From: Firmicutes bacterium UBA4881
GTDB taxonomy: Bacteria; Bacillota; DTU065
Assembly (NCBI GenBank): GCA_002399235.1
Contig: DHDH01000035.1
Coordinates: 1-54,173, forward strand
Length of the DNA stretch: 54,173 nt
Direction of reading: 5' to 3'
The translations under genes were made by a program, and so were the position numbers. This document shows, piece by piece, positions 42,334 to 51,327 of the stretch (within the stretch, counting starts at the first letter, position 1; each line of letters opens with the position of its first letter). The notes under the pieces were generated by a model. It saw nothing but the letters and a program-made list of their open reading frames with translations, was not told the DNA's origin and made no database searches.

Positions 42334-42849
42334 ATGAAAACATTAATTGCCTATGCAACTAAACATGGTTGCACTGAAAACTGTGCGAAAGAACTAGCCT
42401 CTTTATTAAAAGGTGAGGTCAATTTATGTAATTTAAAAGATGATATTAATGCAAGTATTGATTTATCTAAATATGATGCTGTAATAATTGGGGGCTCAAT
42501 TTATGCTGGACAAATTCAAAATGAAGTCCGTAAGTTCAGTCAAGAAAAAATGGAACAGTTAGCGAATAAAAAACTTGGTTTATTTATCTGTTGCATGTTC
42601 GAAGGAGATCAAGCTACTATCCAATTAAATAGTTCATTTCCTAACCAATTAGTGGATCGAGCTATTGCTAAACAATGCTTTGGGGGAGAGCTTAATATAC
42701 AGAAAATGAATTTTTTTGAGAAGTTAATTGTCAAAATGGTTAGCAAGGTTGAAAAGAACAGTAATAAAACCGATATTAAAGATGGTACATCTGATATTTT
42801 GCATAGAAATATATACATAATGGCAGATATGATGAATAACGCTAGGTAA
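42334..42849 (+). CDS. Flavodoxin-domain protein
   Basis: A 171-residue flavodoxin-like protein. The FMN phosphate loop is IAYATKHGCTENCAKEL (residues 4-20), followed by DAVIIGGSIYAGQIQNEVRKF and the third loop LGLFICCMF. This pattern, especially GGSIYAGQ, matches flavodoxin-domain proteins related to HemG/menaquinone-dependent protoporphyrinogen oxidase rather than classical FldA. The C-terminal region is a Lys-rich helix. It lies 22 bases after the FMN-binding gene with GGAG upstream, as third gene of the operon. It probably supplies electrons within this redox set; partner unknown. Confidence 0.88.
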   Translation: MKTLIAYATKHGCTENCAKELASLLKGEVNLCNLKDDINASIDLSKYDAVIIGGSIYAGQIQNEVRKFSQEKMEQLANKKLGLFICCMFEGDQATIQLNSSFPNQLVDRAIAKQCFGGELNIQKMNFFEKLIVKMVSKVEKNSNKTDIKDGTSDILHRNIYIMADMMNNAR

Positions 42850-42947
42850 TTAATGAACAATACTTTTTTTAGATAAATAGCAGAGGAAAAACGAATGTTA
42901 TATAACTATGAAGGTACATGAATAAATAAAAGGGGGATTTGTGTAAA

Positions 42948-43571
42948 ATGAGGGGGAACAAATTAGGCTGGGTGCTAATATCTCTACTATTTTTAACCTT
43001 ATCAAGTGTAGCAGCACCAAAACTAGTATTTGAAGACAACTTCGATAAGGATAATGGTAAGTGGGTTTCTTACGAAGGTGATTGGGTTATCGAAAATGGA
43101 TATTTGGTAAACAAAGATGTTAGTCACACTGTTAGTAACGTTGCCTGTGAAGTAATGCAAAAGGGAAATAAAGTAATCTATGAATATAAGGTTTATATGG
43201 AAGAGACAGTTGTTGAATATGGACCTTTATGTGGTTTGCATTTTTATGTTGATAATCCAGTTGAACGCGGTGACTCCTATTTTGTTTACCAAGCTAAACC
43301 ATTCCTTATTAAAGTAGCTAAGACCGGGACAACTGAAGCTATTATTAATCCTTTAGGTGATATTGTTACTGGTAGTGCTGAGTTAGGTAAGGAATATATT
43401 TTAAAGATTGTCTTAGATAATAAAAAGGCTGAAATTATTGTCTATGTAAATGGAGAAGAAGTTGGAACTTATGATGTATACGACGACCAATTAGATCCAA
43501 CAGACTATATTTCGTTTAGGACAAACAGAACAAAAGTTAAAATCGATTATGTAAAAGTTTGGGTTGAATAA
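42948..43571 (+). CDS. Secreted jelly-roll-like protein (DUF1080/LamG-like)
   Basis: A 207-residue exported protein with a signal peptide (cleavage near SSVAAP, residue 20) and a single beta-sandwich domain. The start LVFEDNFDKDNGKWVSYEGDWVIENGYLVNKD is typical of DUF1080 / concanavalin-like domains that bind or cleave glycans, and the end ISFRTNRTKVKIDYVKVWVE closes the sandwich. No catalytic residues can be assigned, so a carbohydrate-binding role is likely. I chose ATG 42948, eleven bases after AGGGGG, over TTG 42939. It ends with a hairpin terminator. Confidence 0.75.
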   Translation: MRGNKLGWVLISLLFLTLSSVAAPKLVFEDNFDKDNGKWVSYEGDWVIENGYLVNKDVSHTVSNVACEVMQKGNKVIYEYKVYMEETVVEYGPLCGLHFYVDNPVERGDSYFVYQAKPFLIKVAKTGTTEAIINPLGDIVTGSAELGKEYILKIVLDNKKAEIIVYVNGEEVGTYDVYDDQLDPTDYISFRTNRTKVKIDYVKVWVE

Positions 43572-43580
43572 AAGTTATCG

Positions 43581-43625
43581 ATATGAGCACATGTAGCATT
43601 AGACATGATGCTCATATTATTTTTG
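43581..43625 (+). terminator. Terminator
   Basis: ATATGAGCA (43581-43589) pairs with TGCTCATAT (43609-43617); inside, ACATGT/ACATGA extend the stem. TTATTTTTG follows. Confidence 0.8.
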
Positions 43626-43859
43626 CCCTCTAAGGGTATTTCCCTTATAATAAGCATTTGTATTATGGGCTTAAGCGGACATTGTCTCGGAAAATGCTTT
43701 AGGAGTTAAGTAAATATCCCCCCAGAGAATAGGAACTGTTAAATTATTATTAAGTCCTAAGCTAAGAGAAGGCAGGAAAAAGCAGTTAATATAAGGAAGT
43801 TTGTATTGATAGGAATATTATTTCATACCATGATAACGTTTTCATTAGGAGGGGTAAGG

Positions 43860-45233
43860 TTGACATTTTATAAGAAATCGTTTATTTACTTTTCAATGTT
43901 GCTATTACTTGTTTTATCAACGGTTGCGTTTGCAGACTTTGAAGAAGATGATTACTTCTTTAATTTAGATTCTGTTAAAGTAGTTGATATATCGGGTTCT
44001 ATTGCTAATCTTATTTGGGATGGATTTGCTGATGAAGCTATTGTAACGGTTGTCCCCGAAGATGGCTCTGATGAATCTAGGGAAGTTCCCATTGAATTTA
44101 TTAACCTTGTAGCCCAAAGACTAGAAATAAAAAATCTTAAACCTGAAACTAAATATATAGTTACCTTTAGTATTGGCGAGCAATCGGTTAATAAGGAATT
44201 TAAAACTAAATCGATGAAAATAACCCGTGGGCCCTACCTAGGTATGGTCACAACAAACTCAGTAATTGTTTCCTGGGGTGCTCCTGATCCTATTGATGGA
44301 GTGACAATTTCTGTATGGCCTAAAGAAAAACCAGAGTTAAAAACAAGTTATATTTTTGAACCCCAAAGGATAAGTCTTGGTGATTATGATTACAAGGTCA
44401 CTTTAGAAAATCTAGAACCCTATAAAAGATATTGTTACCAGGTTAATCTACCCCATGGAACGACTAAAGTATACGAATTTATTACAGCACCTAAAGATAA
44501 AAAACAAAACTTTGTGTTTAATGTCTACGGAGATACTCAATGGAAGAATACCCACCTTCAAGTTGCTCGAGCAATGGCAGAACAAGATGATGTTTCGTTT
44601 TTATTGCATGCTGGTGATGTAGTTGATCAACCAAATCCAGATAGATGGCAGGATTTCTTTTCAGCAGGACTAGAGATGATTGCCCAAACGCCACTATATC
44701 CTATTAATGGCAACCATGATTTGCATAACCCAGAGTTTAGAAAGTATTTCGCTTTACCGGGTGATGACTACTGGTATTCATTTGATTATGGTTCTATTCA
44801 TGTTATTGCTCTTGATGTAATGAGTGCCTTGAAAAAAGATTCACCTCAATATCAGTGGTTAATTAAAGATTTGGAAGAATCTAAAGAGATGCCTTGGACG
44901 GTAGTATTTATGCACTATCCAATTTACTCTGGTTATGCACCATTATCTAATGAACCTCGCAATGAGCTACAAAGAGATTTAGTGCCTGTCTTTGAAAAGT
45001 ATGGGGTCAATATAGTCTTTAGTGGTCATGAACATCAATATGATCATTATAGCTATAACGAAGTCCACTATATAATTACTGGTGGTGGGGGCTCGGCTGC
45101 ACTTTATCCTTGCCCTAATGAGTGGAATGCTCCTTATCATTATATGAGAGTTGAAGTGTCACCAGAAAAATTAGTTGTTAAAGGTATAAAGACAAATGGA
45201 GAAATTGTCGAAGAGTTTATCATTACTAAATAA
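43860..45233 (+). CDS. Secreted purple-acid-phosphatase-like metallophosphoesterase
   Basis: A 457-residue exported enzyme: signal peptide (to about FADFE, residue 25), two fibronectin-III-like domains (about 37-117 and 122-212) and a calcineurin-like phosphoesterase domain (about 215-440). Metal ligands appear in order: GDTQ (224-227), GDVVD (252-256), GNHD (284-287), MHYP (351-354) and GHEHQY (389-394). This order is that of purple acid phosphatases, which use a two-metal site to hydrolyse phosphate esters. The start is TTG 43860 after AGGAGGGG. It may supply phosphate or process extracellular phosphorylated sugars. Confidence 0.92.
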   Translation: MTFYKKSFIYFSMLLLLVLSTVAFADFEEDDYFFNLDSVKVVDISGSIANLIWDGFADEAIVTVVPEDGSDESREVPIEFINLVAQRLEIKNLKPETKYIVTFSIGEQSVNKEFKTKSMKITRGPYLGMVTTNSVIVSWGAPDPIDGVTISVWPKEKPELKTSYIFEPQRISLGDYDYKVTLENLEPYKRYCYQVNLPHGTTKVYEFITAPKDKKQNFVFNVYGDTQWKNTHLQVARAMAEQDDVSFLLHAGDVVDQPNPDRWQDFFSAGLEMIAQTPLYPINGNHDLHNPEFRKYFALPGDDYWYSFDYGSIHVIALDVMSALKKDSPQYQWLIKDLEESKEMPWTVVFMHYPIYSGYAPLSNEPRNELQRDLVPVFEKYGVNIVFSGHEHQYDHYSYNEVHYIITGGGGSAALYPCPNEWNAPYHYMRVEVSPEKLVVKGIKTNGEIVEEFIITK

Positions 45234-45314
45234 GTAGAACGCAAAAAATAGGAAAATACTATTAATAAGACTCTGTTAAGGCTTCGATAAGAAACCACAA
45301 ATATACCGTTTATA

Positions 45315-45347
45315 AAGAATCGCCATTTATATATGGCGATTCTTTTC
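45315..45347 (+). terminator. Terminator after the phosphoesterase
   Basis: AAGAATCGCCAT (45315-45326), loop TTATAT, ATGGCGATTCTT (45333-45344), then TTCCC. The rest of the 45234-45584 gap holds no gene. Confidence 0.88.
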
Positions 45348-45584
45348 CCTCTGTAGGTAAGAAACTTGTGATAAGCCGGTATAGTGATGATTTGTTTAGT
45401 AATCTGCACAAGGATTATTTCTGTGCGAAACTAAAGTATATTAGTATTGGTGAGAAAGACTTATCATAACCGAACTAAGGCAATCAATAGTATTTGTACT
45501 GAACTAGACTCCTTTCACAAAAGTTGCAGGAAATTAGTGTTAGGCTATTGAACGAAACTATATTATCTAAGGGGAGGCATAGTA

Positions 45585-47714
45585 ATGCATCAAAGGTGTA
45601 TTATTGTTAATAACACTACAAAAGGATTGGTGTTTGGTTTATATACTGAACGTAGTAGTTACATTTTTGGAGTTAATCAAAAGGGAGCATTGCAGAGTTT
45701 ACATTGGGGTGCAGTAATAAGGATTGAGGACTGTATCGATAAACTTACTAACATGCAATTAGCTACTTTTGATGCAGAATTAGAAAGAGAGCGAGAAGAA
45801 TTTAGTCCTTGGGGAGGACTAAGTTATGTGGAACCTACTTTGAAGTTAGAGTACCCGGACGGAAATAGGGATTTATGTCTACAGTATGTAAGTCATGAAA
45901 TAGATACAGGTGACAAAACAAGCTTATTGTCAATTATACTAAAAGATCCTAAATACCCCTGTGAAGTAGTCTTATATTATAAAGTTATTAAAGACTATGA
46001 TTTAATTGAACGCTGGGTTGAAATTAAAAATAAAGGCAAAGAAGCTATAACACTTGAATCGGTGTTATCAGCAGCATGGAATATTCCCTTGTTAAAGCAA
46101 TATCGTTTCACTCATACTGCTGGTAGGTGGGGAATGGAAAGTCAATTAAAAAGGACAATACTTACAGAGGGAAAGAAAATAATTGAAAGCCGGAGAGGTA
46201 TAACTAGTCATCAAACAAGCCCTTGGTTTGCTTTAGATAATGGAGAAGCTAGCGAAACTTACGGAGAAGTTTGGTTTGGTGCGTTAGCATGGAGCGGTAA
46301 TTGGAAGATAACTGTCGAAAACTCTATCCATGGTTTTGTAAGAGCCAGTGGTGGAATAAACGACTTTGATTTTCGCTGGATTCTGGGTGCTGGAGAATCA
46401 TTTAGATCGCCTATGTTTGTAGGAGGTTATAGTGCAGAAGGTTTTGGCCTAATGAGTCGCCACCTACATCACTACCAATATAATTTCATCATACCTAGTC
46501 AAAATAAGCTGACAAAGGTTTTATACAATTCTTGGGAAGCTACTACTTTTAATGTTAATATATCTCAACAAGTAGAGCTAGCCCGCAAAGCTAGTGCAAT
46601 AGGTGTCGAACTTTTTGTCATAGATGATGGTTGGTTTGGCCAACGTAACGATGATCGTGCCGGTTTAGGTGATTGGTATGTTAATCCCCAAAAGTTCCCG
46701 GATGGCCTCTCACCACTTATAGAACAAGTGAATGCTTTAGGGATGGATTTTGGCATCTGGGTTGAACCAGAAATGGTAAACCCTGATAGTGATCTCTACA
46801 GAGTTCATCCAGATTGGGTATTGCACTTTCCTAATCGAGAACGCTCCGAGGCTAGAAATCAGTTAGTACTTAATATTGGAAAACCTGAAGTTCAAGAGTT
46901 TATTCTTAGTTTCATGACTGACCTTTTGAGTAAGCATAATATTAAGTTTGTTAAATGGGATATGAATCGCCCACTAAGTGAACCAGGTTGGCTTACTTTA
47001 CCTCATGAAAAGCAACGAGAGGTATGGGTACGTTATGTCCAGAGTTTATATTTCATTTGGCAAACCTTAAGAAAGCGTTTCCCTACAGTAATGTTTGAGT
47101 CCTGTTCAGGTGGTGGTGGCAGGATCGATTTGGGGATAATGAATTATGCTGATGAGTTCTGGACTAGTGACAACACCGATCCACTAGATAGATTGAAGAT
47201 CCAGGAAGGGTATTCATATGCCTATAACCCTAAAGCAATGATGTGTTGGGTAACTGATGCACCTAATTATATGAATGGTCGGAAAGCGTCTTTAAGTTTC
47301 CGTTTCCATAGTGCGATGATGGGTTCATTAGGAATTGGCGGTAATCTTGGTTTTTGGTCAGAAGAAGATTTAAAAGAAGCTAAAGAACACATTACTGTCT
47401 ATAAAGAAATCCGCTCTCTAATACAAAATGGTTTCCAATATCGGTTAAGCTCACCAAGTACCGATGAATGTACAGCTATGGAGTATGTTAATTCTACCCA
47501 AACAGAAGCAGTTGTTTTTGCATTTAGGCAAGGACAACAATTTGGCAATCCTGCGCCAAGTATAAAATTGCAAGGTTTAGATAAAAACAGGCTATACCAT
47601 GTTGACTATCTAAATGCCACTTTATCAGGTGCTGCTTTAATGTATGTAGGGATAAGACCAGCTTTGTATGGCGATCTATCATCACAGCTAATTCGAATAA
47701 AATCCATTGAGTAA
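45585..47714 (+). CDS. Cytoplasmic GH36 alpha-galactosidase
   Basis: A 709-residue enzyme with no signal peptide. N-terminal beta-supersandwich (1-310), (beta/alpha)8 barrel (about 310-640) and C-terminal beta domain, as in AgaA/MelA-type GH36 enzymes. Motifs: VLYNSWEAT, ELFVIDDGWFG (D347, D348), KWDMNR (nucleophile D459), CSGGGGR and SDNTDPLDR (acid/base D529). The 70-residue gap between the two catalytic Asp matches characterised GH36 members. It splits alpha-1,6-galactosides such as melibiose or raffinose after uptake. ATG 45585 follows AAGGGGAGG. Together with the secreted clan D enzyme it suggests galactoside processing outside, then inside, the cell. Confidence 0.95.
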   Translation: MHQRCIIVNNTTKGLVFGLYTERSSYIFGVNQKGALQSLHWGAVIRIEDCIDKLTNMQLATFDAELEREREEFSPWGGLSYVEPTLKLEYPDGNRDLCLQYVSHEIDTGDKTSLLSIILKDPKYPCEVVLYYKVIKDYDLIERWVEIKNKGKEAITLESVLSAAWNIPLLKQYRFTHTAGRWGMESQLKRTILTEGKKIIESRRGITSHQTSPWFALDNGEASETYGEVWFGALAWSGNWKITVENSIHGFVRASGGINDFDFRWILGAGESFRSPMFVGGYSAEGFGLMSRHLHHYQYNFIIPSQNKLTKVLYNSWEATTFNVNISQQVELARKASAIGVELFVIDDGWFGQRNDDRAGLGDWYVNPQKFPDGLSPLIEQVNALGMDFGIWVEPEMVNPDSDLYRVHPDWVLHFPNRERSEARNQLVLNIGKPEVQEFILSFMTDLLSKHNIKFVKWDMNRPLSEPGWLTLPHEKQREVWVRYVQSLYFIWQTLRKRFPTVMFESCSGGGGRIDLGIMNYADEFWTSDNTDPLDRLKIQEGYSYAYNPKAMMCWVTDAPNYMNGRKASLSFRFHSAMMGSLGIGGNLGFWSEEDLKEAKEHITVYKEIRSLIQNGFQYRLSSPSTDECTAMEYVNSTQTEAVVFAFRQGQQFGNPAPSIKLQGLDKNRLYHVDYLNATLSGAALMYVGIRPALYGDLSSQLIRIKSIE

Positions 47715-47724
47715 TTATTTATTG

Positions 47725-47760
47725 AAAAGCTTTAGGATGTGAATTCCTAAGGCTTTCTTT
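47725..47760 (+). terminator. Terminator after the alpha-galactosidase
   Basis: AAAGCTTTAGGA and TCCTAAGGCTTT (wobble pairs) form a stem, then CTTTG. Confidence 0.65.
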
Positions 47761-47794
47761 GATATCGTTTCATAAAGTATGGAATAATTCCATT

Positions 47795-48000
47795 TGAACA
47801 TGCTTCAAGCAGGCATTATGTGCATAATAGTGCGTTGATGCTATTTATAAATCCTTTAAAAAGTTATTAAACGCGTATGTTCTAACGTAAATATATCGAT
47901 TTAAGTATAGAGAAGCTAAATGAAGTGGAAAAATAGAAATGATAAAGTTGTAAGAAGGTGTTCAACAGGAGTTATTATAATCAATATAGGAGGAAGTGGT
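47795..48000. repeat. Degenerate intergenic repeat, copy A
   Basis: Similar to copy B upstream of the second SGNH gene. Strongest pieces are 47853-47900 (CCTTTAAAAAG, GCGTATGTTCT, AAATATATC) matching 49013-49056 at about 80% by eye, and 47957-47988 matching 49149-49180 (GAGTTATTATAATCAA against AAGTTATTGTAATCAA). In copy A no SGNH-like gene follows; a methyltransferase does. Confidence 0.45.
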
Positions 48001-48104
48001 TGTACGCTAGTTACAGTAAGAAATCCAATGCTTAACTTGGTTAATTATATGAGTAACGAATAAAGTAAATATTTGTTTAGCGATTCAAAAGGAGGTTCAA
48101 TGGA

Positions 48105-48689
48105 TTGATTATAAACGCGAACATAAATGGTATTGATATACAGTTAAAGACTGACAAAAAATTGTTTTCCCCCCAAAATATTGACAAAGGAACTCTCGCA
48201 ATGCTGTCATTAATAAATTTGGAGGAAGATGACAAAGTACTTGATTTAGGGTGCGGGTATGGCATAGTTGGAATTTATGCTGCCAAAGTGATTGGAGCTA
48301 AAAATGTAGTGATGACAGATATTAACAAGATAGCAGTAGAGATGGCAAAGGAGAATGCAGTATTAAATGGAGTGGGTCAGATTAATGTTGTGGAAGGAGA
48401 TGCGTATGAATCCATAGAAGATACTGATTTCTCAATTATACTTGTTAATCCTCCTTATCATGCGAATTTCTCAGTACCAAAGAAATTTATAGAAAAAGGT
48501 TTTAATAGACTTCGCCTTGGAGGAAAAATGTACATGGTTACCAAGCGCAAAGAATGGTATAAAAACAAGCTAATTTCAATTTTTGGCGGAGTTAAGATTT
48601 ATGTTATCGATAGTTACTATGTATTCGAAGCTGAAAAAAGGCAAAGTTCTTATAGTAAGAAAGGAATCCAGAGGACTCAACTTAATTAA
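48105..48689 (+). CDS. Class I SAM-dependent methyltransferase, RsmC-like
   Basis: A 194-residue methyltransferase. The SAM-binding motif is VLDLGCGYGIVGIYAA, about residues 46-61, acidic residue in VVMTDINKIAVEMA, and the catalytic NPPY (ILVNPPYHA) typical of base N-methyltransferases and RsmC/MTS-domain enzymes. It likely acts on a rRNA base, as RsmC methylates G1207, but is shorter than E. coli RsmC and lacks its N-terminal domain, as is common in Firmicutes. Start TTG 48105, nine bases after AAGGAGG; ATG 48100 gives only MD*. Confidence 0.88.
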   Translation: MIINANINGIDIQLKTDKKLFSPQNIDKGTLAMLSLINLEEDDKVLDLGCGYGIVGIYAAKVIGAKNVVMTDINKIAVEMAKENAVLNGVGQINVVEGDAYESIEDTDFSIILVNPPYHANFSVPKKFIEKGFNRLRLGGKMYMVTKRKEWYKNKLISIFGGVKIYVIDSYYVFEAEKRQSSYSKKGIQRTQLN

Positions 48690-49193
48690 ACGTTATTTGT
48701 TTTTTCAGTACAACCCTAGTTGTACATGACAAACTGTTGCTCCTTAGATATGTTTTCCAGCGAAAGAGTGAAAGTTATCTAATCAAAATACAAATAGTAC
48801 TTCTCTAAACATAGAAACTTCGAAGCTAGGAGCAAGTTACCCTCATTAGTTATCTTTCCTATATAGGTTAAGATTCAATAGTGCTATTTATAAAGTGGAA
48901 AACTATTTACAAAATGTAAAGCATCCTTCTAGCAGGCTAAATGTGCATATATGATTTATAAGCGATATAAATACCAATTGTGATTAATAACAAGATGCTA
49001 GATATTTGAAAGCCTTAAAAAGCCATTAAATGCGTATATTCTGATGAAAATATATCTGGTTTTTGTTAAAAAGTTAAGTGTCATAAAAATAATTATTAAT
49101 GTAATGAGCTATGATGTAAGCGTGTTAAATGATAATATTTGAAATAGAGGTTCTAAAGAAGTTATTGTAATCAAGTATTATGGGGGTGGTTTT
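48690..49193. repeat. Long upstream region with degenerate repeat, copy B
   Basis: About 500 bases without a gene. A hairpin GTACAAC/GTTGTAC lies at 48708-48725. From about 48930 the sequence is related to copy A (AGCAGGC, ATGTGCATA, CCTTAAAAAG, GCGTATATTCT) and leads directly to the SD of the SGNH gene. It may be a duplicated leader or promoter. Confidence 0.45.
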
Positions 49194-50687
49194 ATGTCGA
49201 TTTCAAAACGAGGTTTAGTTGCTCTTATATTTATTATCGCTACTAGCATTTCTTTAGCACAAGGAATAGGTGTCGCAATTATTTTTAATGAAAAAACTGC
49301 AAAAGCAAAAGGTCAAGAATATGTTGATATGATCCAACGTGCTGAGAAATTATTCGCTGACAATTTTATACCAACACTAATAATTGAGGCCGATGAAGTA
49401 GAAGATGATATATTAGATTATTACAATGTAGCTGTTTTACTTTCTGATTCCAATATAGATACCAGTACAGTAGATAAACTTAAAGAGTTTCTTGGAAATG
49501 GCGGAAAAATTGTTGCTACTTACGATACTGCTTTAGACTCGTTAGTAGGAGTTAAAAAAGAAAAGGCTGAGAATACCATAACTCCATTAAGTATTACTGT
49601 AAATGATAGTAATCAACTTCTTTCTAATAAAGCATTGTTAGTAAAGCCTACATTAGATGCTCAGACAGTATTTTGGCAAGGGACAGATTATATTGCAGTT
49701 ATTCGAACAGATAAAACTTTGTATATAGCTGAAGAGGTTTTTAATAAGATAGAAAGCTCTTTATGGGAAGAATATTTTTTAGACAATGTTTGTAATATGC
49801 TTGATATTGGGCAGCCTATGTTTGCTTTAGATCTACCAGATATAAAAACAATGTATGAGGTAGTTAATACAAGGTTTACAGCAGTTCAAAGAATATATCG
49901 TGGATACGAAAAAGATGATAAATTAAACGATGAAATAAGTAGATTGTACAACGAAGCGGTGTTCAGTCGAAACGCTACTCGTTATTATATTAAAAAAGAG
50001 GCCTGTGCTCAAGCAACATATTTTCTCAGTAAAGCTAAAAAAGCAACGGAGTCACTTTTCCCATTAATACACCCTTTGCATATAACCGTAGAGGAACTAA
50101 CAAAAAGAGGAGAGCACTGGTTTAAACGAGTTAACCTTTTTAGCACAGAAAGAGTTCCCCAAAATGCTGTTTTGTTTATAGGTGATTCTATTACAGAAGG
50201 TTTTTATTTACAAGGATATATGCCTAATGTACCTACTATCAACCGTGGCATAAGTGCAGACTTTGCAAGTGGTGTTGTTGATAGATTGGAATTACTTAAT
50301 ATAGATAGTAAACCTCGAGCAGCACTATTAATGATTGGTACAAATAATATAACTTGTACTCATGAGCTTGACAAATACATTGAGGATGTTGCGACAGTAA
50401 TGAAATACCTTCAAATTAATGCTCCGCAAGCAAGATTATATATACAAACTATCTTACCTCTAGGTAAAGAATGGTCAGTTGCTCCTAAAGTACGTGAATA
50501 TAACGAAAAACTGGCGAAGTTAGCTTCAGAATTAGGTGTTGGTTTTCTAGACATATATTCGTTGTTACAAGAAAACGATTATTTACCGGCATCATTATCC
50601 GGAGATGGTGTTCACTTGAATGGTACAGGTTATCAAATATGGACCAATTTCCTATTAAAAACATTTAAGCAAGATGGTTTGATATAA
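49194..50687 (+). CDS. Secreted two-domain SGNH/GDSL hydrolase, second copy
   Basis: A 497-residue paralogue of the SGNH gene at 26875-28422 with the same architecture: signal peptide (to about LAQG, residue 22), N-terminal alpha/beta domain (about 24-205; VAIIFNEKTA, FLGNGGKIVATYDTALD), helical linker and SGNH domain. Catalytic blocks: GDS 330-332 (Ser332), NRGISAD 350-356, GTNN 382-385 and DGVH 471-474. Expected activity is ester hydrolysis on glycans or lipids; substrate unknown. Block II is GISAD here and GIGGD in the paralogue, so the two may differ in specificity. ATG 49194 follows GGGGGTGG. It is followed by a strong terminator. Confidence 0.9.
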   Translation: MSISKRGLVALIFIIATSISLAQGIGVAIIFNEKTAKAKGQEYVDMIQRAEKLFADNFIPTLIIEADEVEDDILDYYNVAVLLSDSNIDTSTVDKLKEFLGNGGKIVATYDTALDSLVGVKKEKAENTITPLSITVNDSNQLLSNKALLVKPTLDAQTVFWQGTDYIAVIRTDKTLYIAEEVFNKIESSLWEEYFLDNVCNMLDIGQPMFALDLPDIKTMYEVVNTRFTAVQRIYRGYEKDDKLNDEISRLYNEAVFSRNATRYYIKKEACAQATYFLSKAKKATESLFPLIHPLHITVEELTKRGEHWFKRVNLFSTERVPQNAVLFIGDSITEGFYLQGYMPNVPTINRGISADFASGVVDRLELLNIDSKPRAALLMIGTNNITCTHELDKYIEDVATVMKYLQINAPQARLYIQTILPLGKEWSVAPKVREYNEKLAKLASELGVGFLDIYSLLQENDYLPASLSGDGVHLNGTGYQIWTNFLLKTFKQDGLI

Positions 50688-50700
50688 ACATTCTAGATAT

Positions 50701-50741
50701 AACAAATGCCAGCTAGTTATTGAAGCTGGCATTTGTTTGTT
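50701..50741 (+). terminator. Terminator after the second SGNH gene
   Basis: AACAAATGCCAGCT (50701-50714) pairs perfectly with AGCTGGCATTTGTT (50724-50737), then TGTT. Confidence 0.88.
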
Positions 50742-51327
50742 ATAAAGTAGCTTCTCGGTTGTATCATAACGTTTTCCAGTGATGTTGTAACGATTGATTA
50801 CAATCTTTATGAGATATATAGGAAACTTCCATGCGAATTATATATCAAAAACAAACACTTAATAGGTTACAGTAGCTGCTAGTATGATATAAACCGGACT
50901 AAATATGAAGGACTTTATTCGAAATAGTTGAAATAAGTAATAGAGTTACGGGTTGTATTAGGAGCAGAATTTAACACCGATCTCTTTTTAGGTGGAGCTG
51001 GAAAAACTTCGTTTTAAAAAGATCAAATGAATAGAAGCCAAGGTCTATAATCTCAAGACTTTAGATAGCTATAGTAGGAGTCTAATTATATGAACAGCAA
51101 CGATTATGAATGAAGTTATGGACCCTACTTGTCTAGACAGCCTTAAGTATTAATAATATCAATACTTTAAGATGTTATGTTTCTAAAAAATAAGACTTTA
51201 GATGTCTTTAATAGCAATACCAAACGGTGTTAAATCGATAATGGTTGAAAAAATCCTTTATATCAAAGCTGTTTAGTACACAGTTATCTTGTCTGCTGAA
51301 TACAGTAACAATCGGGGGGGCACCGCA
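50742..51327. other. Intergenic, no gene seen
   Basis: About 590 bases without an open frame of interest. A hairpin CTTAAGTATT/AATACTTTAAG (51142-51171, one bulge) is present. GGGGGGG at 51314-51320 is the SD of the next gene. Confidence 0.4.
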
